A stretch of 64,000 nucleotides of DNA from Dyadobacter sp. LHD-138 (GTDB lineage: Bacteria > Bacteroidota > Bacteroidia > Cytophagales > Spirosomataceae): NCBI RefSeq assembly GCF_030929615.1, contig NZ_JAVFVU010000010.1, positions 124,001 to 188,000 of the forward strand, read 5' to 3'. A program made the position numbers and the translations under genes. This document shows, piece by piece, positions 24,712 through 34,176 of this stretch (position 1 is its first letter; every line of letters begins with the position of its first letter). The notes beneath the pieces were generated by a model. The model was not told the origin of the DNA and did not search any database. It saw only the letters and a program-made list of their open reading frames with translations.

Positions 24712-25341
24712 ATGACGCCTCTAACTGCCGACGATCTTTTGTATGGATACATCAATGGAATTTTCCCAATGGCTGAGCCGGACGGAACAATTTACTGGTA
24801 CTCACCGGATCCCAGGGCAATCATTCCAATAGACTCCTATAAATCTCCAAAGTCTCTCCGACCGGTTATAAATAAAAAAACTTTTGAAATTCGCATTGAT
24901 TGTAATTTCGAGGGTGTGATGCATGGATGTGCGGCTCCACGGGCTGTGGAGGAAGGGACATGGATATCGGAGGATATTATTGCGGCTTATACAAACCTGC
25001 ATAAGATTGGATATGCGCACAGTGTGGAAGCTTACCGGGAAAACAAACTGGTGGGTGGGTTGTATGGTGTTGCCATTGGCGGTGTTTTTTTCGGCGAATC
25101 GATGTTTTTTATCGAAAACAATGCTTCCAAGGTCGCATTTCATTTTCTGATTGAAACTTTACGTGCCAATAACTATATATTGCTGGACACACAGTTTATC
25201 AATGACAACGTATTAAGGTACGGAGCCATTGAAATACCCAGGACCGACTATATGGAAAGACTGAAAAAGGCGCTTCAGTTAAACCGAAAGTTTCTCTTAA
25301 ATCCGCCGCAAACTGCTTCTCCCAAACATTCTGCTTTTTAA
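24712..25341 (+). CDS. aat: Leucyl/phenylalanyl-tRNA--protein transferase
   Basis: This 209-residue enzyme transfers Leu or Phe from tRNA to N-terminal basic residues in the N-degron pathway. Family motifs are LLYGYINGIFPMA near the start, WYSPDPRAIIP, and the late GGLYGVAIGGVFFGESMF with LLDTQFINDN. The ATG at 24712 gives the usual start spacing; a TTG two codons upstream is less likely. Its partners clpS and clpA are not in the window. It is followed by proB after 73 bases. Confidence 0.93.
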   Translation: MTPLTADDLLYGYINGIFPMAEPDGTIYWYSPDPRAIIPIDSYKSPKSLRPVINKKTFEIRIDCNFEGVMHGCAAPRAVEEGTWISEDIIAAYTNLHKIGYAHSVEAYRENKLVGGLYGVAIGGVFFGESMFFIENNASKVAFHFLIETLRANNYILLDTQFINDNVLRYGAIEIPRTDYMERLKKALQLNRKFLLNPPQTASPKHSAF

Positions 25342-25414
25342 TAATCAGGTAACTAAGTAATTTTAGCCTGAAATTTCATTCTGACAGTAAGAAGTATTTT
25401 TAAGTTTTAATAAA

Positions 25415-26446
25415 GTGTCAAAACCAATCCTTGTTATCAAGTTCGGGACAGCGTCCATCACGCTGCCTTCGGGAGAGCCCGATGTTACGATTATTTCAGA
25501 AGTAGCCCGTCAGGTTTCTTTATTGCATCCCAGATACCGCATCATCATCGTTTCGTCGGGAGCGGTGGGGGCCGGCAAAGCTTATATTAACGATTATAAG
25601 GGAACGATGACGCAGCGAAAAGCGGCTGCGTCGGTAGGAAATCCTTTATTGGTTGGTTTATATGCCAGCTATTTTGCTCCGAACGGTATTTTTATTGCAC
25701 AAAGTCTCTGTGAAAGACAGCACTTTGCAAACCGGAATAAGTTTTTACAACTGAAAAATACTTTTGAAGAACTTTGGCAGAATAATATCATTCCCATTGT
25801 GAATGAAAACGACGTGGTGAGTGACCGGGAGCTGAAGTTTTCGGATAATGACGAACTGGCTACGTTGCTGGCCGTTGGTTTCGGAGCGGAAACGCTGATG
25901 TTCTGCACGTCGGTGGGTGGTTTGCTGGACGAAGACGGGAATATTATCGGGAACGTATCCAATGTAAATGAGGTTTTTAAATTTGTAAGAACGGATAAAT
26001 CATTTCTGGGATTGGGCGGTATGGCTTCCAAACTGACCTTTGCCAAACTGGCTACCCGCATGGGAATCAAGGTTTTTATTTTTGGGATGAAACAGCAGGA
26101 CGAATTGCTGAAAGCACTCGAAGGGAAAGCGGGTACGGAAATGAGCCCTGAAAAAAGTACCCTGTCTGCGCGGAATCGCTGGCTGGGAAGCGGAGGCTTG
26201 GTTTCAGGAAGACTGCACGTCGATGAAGGGGCTTCAAAAGCTTTGCTGAAACGGAAAAGTCTGCTGGCTGTGGGGGTGATCGAGGTGACCGGAGATTTTG
26301 AAGCTGGCGAGATTATTGAAATTTATGCGCCCGATGATGAAATGATTGCGGTTGCCCGGGCGAGGGAAACTTCCGGTGCGATAAAAGTGAATTTGAAAAC
26401 ATTGAATTTTGAAGTGGCACATGCCAACGATATCGTTTTATTATAA
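25415..26446 (+). CDS. proB: Glutamate 5-kinase
   Basis: This 343-residue enzyme starts at a GTG. It has an amino-acid kinase domain (VIKFGTASITL, VSSGAVGAGKAY, IVNENDVVSDREL) followed by a C-terminal PUA domain (about residues 260-340). It phosphorylates glutamate as the first step of proline synthesis and is normally feedback-inhibited by proline. The stop overlaps the proA start by one base (TAATG), indicating translational coupling. Confidence 0.93.
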   Translation: MSKPILVIKFGTASITLPSGEPDVTIISEVARQVSLLHPRYRIIIVSSGAVGAGKAYINDYKGTMTQRKAAASVGNPLLVGLYASYFAPNGIFIAQSLCERQHFANRNKFLQLKNTFEELWQNNIIPIVNENDVVSDRELKFSDNDELATLLAVGFGAETLMFCTSVGGLLDEDGNIIGNVSNVNEVFKFVRTDKSFLGLGGMASKLTFAKLATRMGIKVFIFGMKQQDELLKALEGKAGTEMSPEKSTLSARNRWLGSGGLVSGRLHVDEGASKALLKRKSLLAVGVIEVTGDFEAGEIIEIYAPDDEMIAVARARETSGAIKVNLKTLNFEVAHANDIVLL

Positions 26447-27702
26447 TGGAATTGGAATCTATAATACCTCTTTTAAAAGCAACCAAGGATGCTTCTCTTG
26501 CTGTTCGTAAGTTATCTGACGCACAGAGAGCCCGGTTGCTTAACGCTTTGGCAGACAGAGTTTTGGTAAATACCGCCAACATTATTACTGAAAACCAGAA
26601 AGACCTGGTGTTGATGGACGATGCAGATCCCAAAAAGGACCGCCTGCTTTTGACAGAAAAAAGAATTGTTGACCTGGCGCAAAGTTTACGCGATGTGGCC
26701 GCGCTGCCAGATCCGACGGGAGAGGTTTTATTGGAAAAAACGATAGAGCAGGGGATGTCGTTGCAAAAGCTGACTGTTCCGCTGGGCGTTGTGGGGGTGA
26801 TTTATGAGTCAAGACCTAATGTGACGCTGGACGTAGCTTCGCTTTGTTTGCGTTCGGGAAATGCCTGTGTACTAAAAGGAGGTAAGGAAGCGCATTTTTC
26901 CAATACCTATCTGGTTGGTTTGATTCATGAAAGTTTAATGGAAATCGGGATCGACTGGTCTGCGGTGATGCTGCTGCCAACGGATCGTAAATTTGTCAAT
27001 GAACTTCTGACGGCCACCCAATATGTGGATATCATTATTCCCCGTGGTTCAGAAGGGCTGATTCAATTTGTAAGGAAAAACTCTCTGGTACCGACCATTG
27101 AAACCGGTGCAGGTGTTTGTCATACTTATGTTGAAAAAACAGCTGACCTTGAAAAGGCGAAAAATATCGTTGTCAATGCAAAGGTTTCGCGCCCTGCTGC
27201 CTGCAATGCACTGGATACGGTAATCGTTGACGCAGCCGTTGCCGCTGAATTTTTACCGACTTTAAAGGATGATTTTATCAAATGGAACGTAGAGGTTTTT
27301 GCCGATGAAGTTTCGTATGACATTCTTAAAAAGGCTGAATATCCTTTTTTACAAAGAGCGGAACCAGAAGATTTCGGTAAAGAATTTCTTGACTACAAAT
27401 GCTCGATCAAGGTTGTGGAAGGGTTTGATGCGGCTTTGGACCACATCCATAATTTTTCATCATGCCACTCGGAAGCCATTATTTCAAAAAATTCGGAGGC
27501 CATTGAAACGTTTTTAAATGAAGTGGATGCTGCTGCGGTTTATGCCAATGCCTCAACGCGTTTCACAGATGGCGGCGTGTTTGCATTGGGTGCCGAAATT
27601 GGTATATCCACACAGAAATTACACGCCCGGGGTCCCTTTGCTCTGGAAAAACTGGTGACCGAAAAATGGGTTGTCAGAGGAGACGGGCAGATTAGAGCTT
27701 AA
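26446..27702 (+). CDS. proA: Gamma-glutamyl phosphate reductase
   Basis: This 418-residue aldehyde-dehydrogenase-fold enzyme reduces glutamyl-5-phosphate to the semialdehyde for proline synthesis. Motifs include VIYESRPNVTLDVASLCLRS, IIPRGSEGLI, and the catalytic cysteine region KVSRPAACNALDTVIVD. It is translationally coupled to proB. A strong terminator follows, so the group aat-proB-proA ends here. Confidence 0.95.
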   Translation: MELESIIPLLKATKDASLAVRKLSDAQRARLLNALADRVLVNTANIITENQKDLVLMDDADPKKDRLLLTEKRIVDLAQSLRDVAALPDPTGEVLLEKTIEQGMSLQKLTVPLGVVGVIYESRPNVTLDVASLCLRSGNACVLKGGKEAHFSNTYLVGLIHESLMEIGIDWSAVMLLPTDRKFVNELLTATQYVDIIIPRGSEGLIQFVRKNSLVPTIETGAGVCHTYVEKTADLEKAKNIVVNAKVSRPAACNALDTVIVDAAVAAEFLPTLKDDFIKWNVEVFADEVSYDILKKAEYPFLQRAEPEDFGKEFLDYKCSIKVVEGFDAALDHIHNFSSCHSEAIISKNSEAIETFLNEVDAAAVYANASTRFTDGGVFALGAEIGISTQKLHARGPFALEKLVTEKWVVRGDGQIRA

Positions 27703-27735
27703 TTGATCTGTAATTCTAACAGATATATAATATGG

Positions 27736-27773
27736 AAAGGAAGTTGCCGGTATCGCTGCAACTTCCTTTTTTT
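27736..27773 (+). terminator. Intrinsic terminator after proA
   Basis: A 12-bp stem, AAAGGAAGTTGC (27736-27747) with its complement (27758-27769), is followed by a run of T. It separates proA from the downstream deacylase gene. Confidence 0.88.
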
Positions 27774-27774
27774 A

Positions 27775-27782
27775 TACCTTTG
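27775..27782 (+). promoter_or_regulatory. Putative -7 promoter box for the ArgE-type gene
   Basis: TACCTTTG matches the Bacteroidota TAnnTTTG -7 element and lies about 33 bases before the start codon, directly after the proA terminator. No clear -33 TTG at ideal spacing was found. Confidence 0.4.
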
Positions 27783-27814
27783 CCCAAAATATTGTTGTAC
27801 CAGAAAGTCCAAAT

Positions 27815-28903
27815 ATGTCTTCTTTAACTGATTCTGAAAATATTAAAATACTATCTGAGGAGGCTATTGTGCTTCTTAAAAAGCTGATTGAAACGTCGTC
27901 GTTCAGCAAGGAAGAGGAAAATACCGCCGCATTGATCCAGGATTTCTTCAGACAGAAAAATATTCCTTTTCAGACAAAAAAGAATAATATCTGGGCTTAC
28001 AATAAGTTTTTCGATGCCTCAAAACCAACGGTGTTATTAAATTCGCATCATGATACAGTGAAACCAAATAAATCCTGGACACTGAACCCGTTTGAGGCTT
28101 TGGTCGAAAACGATAAACTTTTCGGCTTAGGAAGCAATGATGCAGGAGGTTGTCTGGTCTCGCTAATCACTACTTTTTGTCATTTTTATCAGCGTGAGGA
28201 TTTAAAATATAACATCGTGATTGCGGCAACCGCGGAAGAGGAAATTTCAGGAAAAGAAGGGCTGGAAATCGTTGTTCCTGAGTTACCCGAGATTTCTTTT
28301 GCGATCGTGGGGGAACCTACCGAAATGCATTTGGCTGTGGCTGAAAAAGGATTGCTGGTGCTGGATTGTACTGCAAAAGGGAAATCCGGCCACGCGGCCA
28401 GAGAGGAAGGGGATAATGCGATTTATAAGGCCATTCAGGATATTGACTGGATCCGGAATTATAAATTTCCGAAAGTTTCCCCGACTTTGGGCCCGATCAA
28501 AATGTCTGTAACGATGATCAATGCCGGGACGCAGCATAACGTGGTGCCTGATGCCTGTGCTTTTACGATCGATGTAAGGGCAACGGACCAATACACATTG
28601 GAAGAGATTATTGAAATCATTCAGGCCAAGATTCAGTCAGAAGTGAGCGCACGTTCCATTCGTTTGCGTCCTTCCAGCATTCCTATGGAGCATCCGATTG
28701 TGCAGGCTGGCTTAAAACGTGGCCGGACCGCCTATGGCTCGCCAACTACTTCGGATCAGGCACTGCTCGATTGTCCGTCGCTAAAAATGGGGCCGGGCCA
28801 TTCAGAACGGTCACATACGGCCAATGAATTTATTTATCTGCACGAAATCAACGCGGGTATCAGTCAGTATATAAGCATGCTGGAAGAAGTAGTTGTAAAT
28901 TAG
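27815..28903 (+). CDS. argE: M20 deacylase, ArgE type (probable N-acyl-citrulline deacylase)
   Basis: This 362-residue zinc amidohydrolase has the M20 metal and catalytic motifs in order: NSHHDTV, GLGSNDAGG, ATAEEEISG, GEPTE and GPGHSERSHTANE. The central lid domain is present. In organisms with an N-acyl-ornithine carbamoyltransferase, the acyl group is removed from N-acylcitrulline rather than N-acylornithine, so that is the predicted substrate here. It is separated from proA by a terminator and is probably transcribed from its own promoter. Confidence 0.85.
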   Translation: MSSLTDSENIKILSEEAIVLLKKLIETSSFSKEEENTAALIQDFFRQKNIPFQTKKNNIWAYNKFFDASKPTVLLNSHHDTVKPNKSWTLNPFEALVENDKLFGLGSNDAGGCLVSLITTFCHFYQREDLKYNIVIAATAEEEISGKEGLEIVVPELPEISFAIVGEPTEMHLAVAEKGLLVLDCTAKGKSGHAAREEGDNAIYKAIQDIDWIRNYKFPKVSPTLGPIKMSVTMINAGTQHNVVPDACAFTIDVRATDQYTLEEIIEIIQAKIQSEVSARSIRLRPSSIPMEHPIVQAGLKRGRTAYGSPTTSDQALLDCPSLKMGPGHSERSHTANEFIYLHEINAGISQYISMLEEVVVN

Positions 28904-28929
28904 GAGTCTCGACCAAACCGATATTTGCT

Positions 28930-29757
28930 ATGCCGTTTTACAAAGAAGAGGCTCTCCGGAACTTCGACGCTGTTCAGTTCCTGTATATTGAAACTTCTTT
29001 GAACGAACATGTATTTGATATCATACTGAACCGCCCGGAAAAACGGAACGCTTTTACACCAACCATGGTGAATGAAATAGCTTTTGCGTTGGCGTATGCA
29101 AAGTTTCAGGATGCAATTCGCTGTGTCGTTATTAAAGCCCAGGGCCCGGTTTTTTGTGCCGGGGCTGATCTTAACGCTTTTCATGATCCGGCCGCTGATC
29201 AAAGAAATCCAGCACTTCCTGAACCCGAGGAAGAAGTCCGGCTGGGCGACGCTTTTTCGACTTTATGCAAACCATGTATTGCACAGGTTGAGGGTTCTGT
29301 TTTGGCAGGAGGGTTTTTAATCATCTGCGGGTGCACTTTCGTAGTCAGTATCCCGGAAGCGGGTTATAGCTTGCCGGAAGTAAAAAGAGGGATCTGGCCG
29401 ATGCAGGTGATGGCGTCGTTGCTTCCGATTATGCCCAAAAGGAAGATATTGGAAATGTCAATAACGGGGAAAAGTTATTCAGCAGAAGACGCGCTGAATC
29501 TGGGCCTTGTTACCCAAATCGCTGCGAAAGAAATCATCGGGGAGGAAGTTGCCAAACTTGCTGAATCGATCTGTTCCAATGCACCTTACGCGATTAAATC
29601 AGGCATGGAGGCGCTCCGAAATCTATCGGCTATTCCTGAAAATGAATACCACCGTTATCTCAAAAGTCAATTAGACAAAATCCTGCAATCCGAAGACGCA
29701 AAAGAAGGTACAGCCGCTTTTAAAGAAAAGCGAATGCCAATCTGGAAAGGAAAATAA
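28930..29757 (+). CDS. Enoyl-CoA hydratase/isomerase family protein
   Basis: This 275-residue crotonase-fold protein has the segment NRPEKRNAFTPTMVNEI, the oxyanion-hole segment FCAGADLNAF and a second loop VEGSVLAGGFLIICG. The typical catalytic glutamate in the second loop region (usually GGGxE) is not obvious here, so the exact reaction is open: hydratase, isomerase or thioesterase-like. A 27-base gap to argE suggests co-transcription, but there is no evident functional link. It converges with the RNase G gene. Confidence 0.8.
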   Translation: MPFYKEEALRNFDAVQFLYIETSLNEHVFDIILNRPEKRNAFTPTMVNEIAFALAYAKFQDAIRCVVIKAQGPVFCAGADLNAFHDPAADQRNPALPEPEEEVRLGDAFSTLCKPCIAQVEGSVLAGGFLIICGCTFVVSIPEAGYSLPEVKRGIWPMQVMASLLPIMPKRKILEMSITGKSYSAEDALNLGLVTQIAAKEIIGEEVAKLAESICSNAPYAIKSGMEALRNLSAIPENEYHRYLKSQLDKILQSEDAKEGTAAFKEKRMPIWKGK

Positions 29758-29818
29758 AGAAAATACAAACGAACTTCGGAACAAGCCATCCTAAAAGCTA
29801 AAACCTAACAGCCAAAAA

Positions 29819-31381
29819 TCAGCTTCCCGGAACAATCTCGATTTCTTCCCCGTACTTGTTGTGGAATTTGAAATCAATCACGCCCAACGACGTATCCTTG
29901 ATCAGCTTCACCCAGGTTCTGTATTGGAAGAACCATTTTACCTGTTCAGAAATCAGTCCTTTTGTAAAATAAGCGTGGATAAACGGATGAAGCGCGATGG
30001 TAATACCACGTTCATTTTGTTTTGAAAGAATATAATCCAGATTCGAAAGGATAATATCCGTTACCAGAATACTCGCCTGAATTGTTCCCGTACCGCCGCA
30101 AGTTGGGCAGGTTTCGCGGGTAACAATATTCATTTCGGGCCTTACACGCTGACGTGTGATTTGCAGTAACCCGAATTTCGAAAGCGGAAGCACCGTATAT
30201 TTTGAACGGTCTCCTTTCATTTCGTCGCGCATCATGTCAAAAAGAACGCGCTTGTTTTCCGCTTTCTTCATGTCGATGAAATCGACAACGATAATACCGC
30301 CCATATCACGCAAGCGCAACTGGCGGGCAATTTCTTTTGCTGCTTCAATGTTTACACTGAGCGCCGTAGCTTCCTGATCTTCTTCCGAATTGGACTTATT
30401 TCCGCTGTTCACGTCAATCACGTGCAAAGCTTCTGTATGTTCAATAATCAGATAACCGCCGTTTGGCAAGCTCACCGAACGGCCAAAAAGAGATTTAATT
30501 TGTTTCTCTAAACCGAATTGTTCAAATATCTTATTCTTACCGTTATGCAGTTTTAAGATGTTTTCCTTGTCGGGTGCAATGTTGTGGATATAGGCTTTAA
30601 TATCCTCGTAAACTTCTTTTGAATCCACCGTAATGCTGTCAAACGATTCGTTGAGCATGTCACGGATAATGGAAGAAGCGCGGTTCATTTCGCCGATCAC
30701 ACGGTCGCGGGGTTTGGCATCACGAAGCATTTTGATGCCATTTTCCCACTTGTCAAGACAATCCTGAAGATCTTTATTCAGTTCGTCTACATCTTTTCCA
30801 GTGGCGACGGTACGGATAATGACACCGAAGTTGGCTGGTTTGATGGAAGACATCAGGCGTTGCAAACGTGTTCTTTCCTGTTTGTCAGTAATCTTTTTGG
30901 AAAGGTTTACTGAATTGGAAAAAGGAACTAAAACGATGTAACGACCTGCTATGGAAATATCACACGATAGGCGGGGACCTTTTGTTGAAATTGGTTCTTT
31001 TACAATCTGAACCAGAATCGGTTGATTCTTTGAGAGTACTTTATCAATCTTGCCAAGTTTCTCAATTTCAGGCTCCATTTTGAAGTTACTCAACTTGCCT
31101 GAATTGACACGCTTGGAAATTACATCCTTGGTTAATTTGTTGAGCGAGTTGATGTTAGGCCCTAAGTCCAGGTAATGCAAAAAAGCATCTTTCTCAAACC
31201 CCACGTCTACAAATGCGGCATTAAGCCCAGGCACGAGTTTCCGAACTGTACCAAGGTAAATATCCCCAACGGTAAAGCTCTGATCCGGTGTTTCGACGTG
31301 GTATTCTAACAGACGTTTATCCTGCAAAAGGGCAATACGTTCTCCCTTTTGAGTAGAATTTATTAGTAATTCGTTACTCAA
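29819..31381 (-). CDS. rng: Ribonuclease G / E family endoribonuclease
   Basis: This 520-residue protein has an N-terminal S1 domain (GDIYLGTVRKLVPGLNAAFVD), the RNase H-like/DNase I-like catalytic region with DFIDMKK, and the zinc-link motif CPTCGGTG. It processes rRNA and degrades mRNA. It lacks the long RNase E C-terminal scaffold, so RNase G is the better name. It is the last gene of a minus-strand group with HU, a TPR protein and AURKAIP1, a recurrent order in Bacteroidota. Confidence 0.93.
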   Translation of the reverse strand: MSNELLINSTQKGERIALLQDKRLLEYHVETPDQSFTVGDIYLGTVRKLVPGLNAAFVDVGFEKDAFLHYLDLGPNINSLNKLTKDVISKRVNSGKLSNFKMEPEIEKLGKIDKVLSKNQPILVQIVKEPISTKGPRLSCDISIAGRYIVLVPFSNSVNLSKKITDKQERTRLQRLMSSIKPANFGVIIRTVATGKDVDELNKDLQDCLDKWENGIKMLRDAKPRDRVIGEMNRASSIIRDMLNESFDSITVDSKEVYEDIKAYIHNIAPDKENILKLHNGKNKIFEQFGLEKQIKSLFGRSVSLPNGGYLIIEHTEALHVIDVNSGNKSNSEEDQEATALSVNIEAAKEIARQLRLRDMGGIIVVDFIDMKKAENKRVLFDMMRDEMKGDRSKYTVLPLSKFGLLQITRQRVRPEMNIVTRETCPTCGGTGTIQASILVTDIILSNLDYILSKQNERGITIALHPFIHAYFTKGLISEQVKWFFQYRTWVKLIKDTSLGVIDFKFHNKYGEEIEIVPGS

Positions 31382-31474
31382 TGTTCAACCAACCAAATGG
31401 CTATATAAAGTTAATACTCAACCTCCTGCTTTTACATGAAAAGACAGGCAACATATATATCGTAAGAGATAATA

Positions 31475-31503
31475 TGACCGGATTCATACTATAAATCCGG
31501 TCA
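31475..31503 (-). terminator. Hairpin between AURKAIP1 gene and rng
   Basis: A 10-bp perfect stem, TGACCGGATT (31475-31484) with AATCCGGTCA (31494-31503), has a 9-nt loop. The T-tract downstream on the minus strand is weak, so it may be a partial terminator or mRNA-end stabiliser. Confidence 0.6.
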
Positions 31504-31511
31504 CATATCAA

Positions 31512-31601
31512 TTATTTCTTCTTATGTCTATTTTTTCTAAGACGTTTCTTTCTCTTGTGAGTTGAAATCTTATGTCTCTTTCTTTTCTTTCCGCAAGGCA
31601 T
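31512..31601 (-). CDS. AURKAIP1/COX24 domain small basic protein (29 residues)
   Basis: The product is 29 residues, starts MPCGKKRKRHKIST and ends RLRKNRHKKK. It is extremely basic. It matches the tiny AURKAIP1/COX24 proteins conserved across Bacteroidota; the mitochondrial relative (mS38) is a small-subunit ribosomal protein near the decoding site. Ribosome association here is therefore inferred. It lies between the TPR gene and rng on the minus strand. The start ATG is clear, with a compact A-rich leader. Confidence 0.88.
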   Translation of the reverse strand: MPCGKKRKRHKISTHKRKKRLRKNRHKKK

Positions 31602-31645
31602 AAATTTATGTCGTTTATATAATAAAAAATAATTGTTTTACATTT

Positions 31646-32503
31646 TTAATTATCAAGACGGGTTTGAAGCTCCACGATGGCCTGTTGGATCACCGGGTCT
31701 TTTTCCTCCTTCTTCACTTCTGCCAGTACTTTACGGGCTTCTTCCTTCTGACCCAATTCTACCAGTGTAAGTCCTAAATAAAACTTAGCCTTTGTATTTT
31801 TAGGGTTGTTGGTCAGTATTTGCTTGAACCTGTCAGACGCTTTCGAGTATTGGTTCGAACGCATGGACAAAATACCAAGGTTAAATAAAGCCAGCTCATT
31901 TGTAGGATCCGTGTCCAGCACTTCACGTAACATCAAAATTCCCTGCATCGGGTTTTCTGTATTCACGTAAGTCATGGCCATATTGGCTTTCGCAGCAAGC
32001 AGACCAGGATTTAGTTCAATTGCTTTTCCGTAAAATTCGCGTGTTTTGTTCCCTAAGGCCTTCGCCTTGGCTTCATCCACGGCAAATCCATATGCTTCAT
32101 AATAACGGTCACCAGCCCTGGTAACATGCTCAACCGAGGGCGATAACTGGGCTACCAGTTCGGCATAACGTGCGGCGCTGTCAAACTTTTGAAGTTTGGC
32201 AAACGTGTCAGACAATTTTAATCCGGCCGTTATTTTTTCTTTTCCACTTGCCTGATTGAAGCCACTTCTCTGTTGATCAACTTGTTTTTGTTGTTCAGGA
32301 GAAAAAGTGGCTCCATCATGCATGTTTGAGGGAGTTTCGGATGCCGGAGTAGCTGATGCCGAAGCACCGGGTGCTGCCGCCACCTCACTCTTCTCGGTGT
32401 CCACTTCTTTTGCTTTTGTATTCACAACAACTTTCGGAAGACTGTAAAGTGTTCCGACCAATGCCAGTGCTAATACGCAAGAAAGAATTATAGACTTTTT
32501 CAT
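31646..32503 (-). CDS. Membrane-anchored tetratricopeptide-repeat protein
   Basis: This 285-residue protein has an N-terminal signal anchor (IILSCVLALALVGTLYSL), then a low-complexity Ala/Pro/Ser linker, then several TPR units (for example AAKANMAMTYVNTENPMQGI and ELALFNLGILSMRSNQYSKA). It probably projects into the periplasm and mediates protein contacts; the partner is unknown. It lies 29 bases downstream of HU, indicating one transcript with HU and AURKAIP1. Confidence 0.8.
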   Translation of the reverse strand: MKKSIILSCVLALALVGTLYSLPKVVVNTKAKEVDTEKSEVAAAPGASASATPASETPSNMHDGATFSPEQQKQVDQQRSGFNQASGKEKITAGLKLSDTFAKLQKFDSAARYAELVAQLSPSVEHVTRAGDRYYEAYGFAVDEAKAKALGNKTREFYGKAIELNPGLLAAKANMAMTYVNTENPMQGILMLREVLDTDPTNELALFNLGILSMRSNQYSKASDRFKQILTNNPKNTKAKFYLGLTLVELGQKEEARKVLAEVKKEEKDPVIQQAIVELQTRLDN

Positions 32504-32532
32504 ACTGTTTTAATCAAACCTATTTAGGTAAA

Positions 32533-32838
32533 TTATTTTTCAGCTAAATCTTTCATTTTGTCGCTCACTTTAACTTGCTCAACAAAAACTTTTGCTGGCT
32601 TAAAGCTAGGTACAAAATGCTCGTCAATGATCATTGAAGTTCCTTGAGAGATATTACGAGCTACTTTACGGGCACGCTTTTTATTGATAAAGCTACCGAA
32701 ACCTCTAACATATAGATTTTCACCGTCTGCAAGTGAGTCTTTTACCACGGTGAAAAACGATTCTAGCGTTTGTTGAACATCGCCCTTGTCTACACCTGTT
32801 TTCTCGGAAATTTGTGCGATTACGTCTGCCTTAGTCAC
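32533..32838 (-). CDS. HU/IHF family DNA-binding protein
   Basis: This 101-residue nucleoid protein has the HU fold: MTKADVIAQISEKTGV helices, the dimer-core segment VRGFGSFINKKRARKVARN, and the beta-arm followed by FVPSFKPAKVFVEQV. It binds and bends DNA. It has a slightly longer C-terminus than E. coli HU. It is divergent from mutY, and a TACCTTTG box lies upstream on its strand. Confidence 0.93.
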   Translation of the reverse strand: MTKADVIAQISEKTGVDKGDVQQTLESFFTVVKDSLADGENLYVRGFGSFINKKRARKVARNISQGTSMIIDEHFVPSFKPAKVFVEQVKVSDKMKDLAEK

Positions 32839-32904
32839 TTTGATTGTTTACTTTAAGTGGATATTATTTCGTTTATTTATTTCCTCCTCTAAATTTTGGG
32901 AACA

Positions 32905-32912
32905 CAAAGGTA
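32905..32912 (-). promoter_or_regulatory. Putative -7 promoter box for HU
   Basis: On the minus strand TACCTTTG matches TAnnTTTG and lies about 67 bases upstream of the HU start. No confident -33 element was found. Confidence 0.4.
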
Positions 32913-32997
32913 GGGTAATTTTACCATATTTTAAAAGGTTAGCATTTTCATTTTTTTTCTAATTCATTAAAAAACAGCGTACATAAGTCTAAACGTT

Positions 32998-34077
32998 ATG
33001 CTACCCGATCATTTACAACTACTTGAATTTAACGCAAAACTCAAATCCTGGTATCTTGAAAACCACCGTCCGCTGCTGTGGAGACAGACAACGGATCCTT
33101 ATAAAATATGGCTTTCGGAAATAATTTTGCAGCAAACACGTGTTGCGCAGGGCACGCCTTACTACGAAAAATTTCTACTGAATTACCCCACCGTTTTTGA
33201 TTTGGCGGCTGCGGATGAGCGTGATGTACTGCGACTTTGGCAGGGATTGGGCTATTATTCGCGGGCCCGAAACATGCACCATACCGCCAGGCATATCGTG
33301 GAAGTGTGGGAAGGCAACTTCCCGGAAAGTGCCGTGAAGCTGGCAAAACTCAAAGGGCTTGGCGCTTACACGGCAGCGGCTATTGCCTCCTTTGCGTTCG
33401 GTGAGGCAGTCCCGGCGATTGATGGAAATGTTTACAGGGTCATGTCCCGTTTGTTTGGAATTGATACGGATATTTTAAGCTCAGGAGCAAAAAAAGAATT
33501 TACAGATCTGGCCAAACAAGTCATTTCGCAGGAGGATCCCGCGACCTACAACCAGGCCATGATCGAATTTGGAGCCCTGCAGTGCGTGCCTGTTTCACCC
33601 GATTGTATGGTTTGTCCTTTTACCTATATGTGTTATGCCTATGCGTTTAACATGCAGAGCAAGCTTCCGGTCAAAATGAAAAAGAATGCGGTTAAAAACC
33701 GGTATTTTAATTATTTTATTTTACAAAAGGGAGAAAGTCTGGCGATGCATGAGCGACTTAAAAAAGATATCTGGAAAGGATTGTACGATTTTTATCTGGT
33801 AGAATCTACCGCGGATATTGATAATCCGGATGATTTACCGGCGGACAAATTTTTACAGGACTGGAAGAAAAAAGGGAAGCTCCGGCAGGTACATAGAGCA
33901 TATACGCATTTACTCACGCATCAAAGATTACTGGTCAGATTCTGGTGGGTTTTTATTCCTGAAAATGAATCTGTTGAACTGCCGGAGGATATGGCATTTT
34001 ATACCAAAAATGAAGTTGAAGTGCTTCCTAAGCCGATTTTGATGGATACTTTGCTGAGGGAGGAATTTTTCTTTTAA
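32998..34077 (+). CDS. mutY: Adenine DNA glycosylase MutY
   Basis: This 359-residue glycosylase removes adenine opposite 8-oxoguanine. It has the catalytic glutamate E41 (LSEIILQQTRV), the helix-hairpin-helix LKGLGAYTAAAI, the catalytic aspartate D142 (PAIDGNVYRV), and the [4Fe-4S] cysteines C196-x6-C203-x2-C206-x5-C212. The C-terminal NUDIX-like domain for 8-oxoG recognition follows. The position near ssb and gldE is the normal Bacteroidota order, here interrupted by one oxidoreductase gene. Confidence 0.95.
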   Translation: MLPDHLQLLEFNAKLKSWYLENHRPLLWRQTTDPYKIWLSEIILQQTRVAQGTPYYEKFLLNYPTVFDLAAADERDVLRLWQGLGYYSRARNMHHTARHIVEVWEGNFPESAVKLAKLKGLGAYTAAAIASFAFGEAVPAIDGNVYRVMSRLFGIDTDILSSGAKKEFTDLAKQVISQEDPATYNQAMIEFGALQCVPVSPDCMVCPFTYMCYAYAFNMQSKLPVKMKKNAVKNRYFNYFILQKGESLAMHERLKKDIWKGLYDFYLVESTADIDNPDDLPADKFLQDWKKKGKLRQVHRAYTHLLTHQRLLVRFWWVFIPENESVELPEDMAFYTKNEVEVLPKPILMDTLLREEFFF

Positions 34078-34176
34078 CAAATCATAATAAAAGGAGCGCT
34101 GAACAACCTAGTATTTGATGCTGTTGCGATGCTTTTAGTCCGTAGAAATTAATTACTAAACCTAAGACTTTATTGT

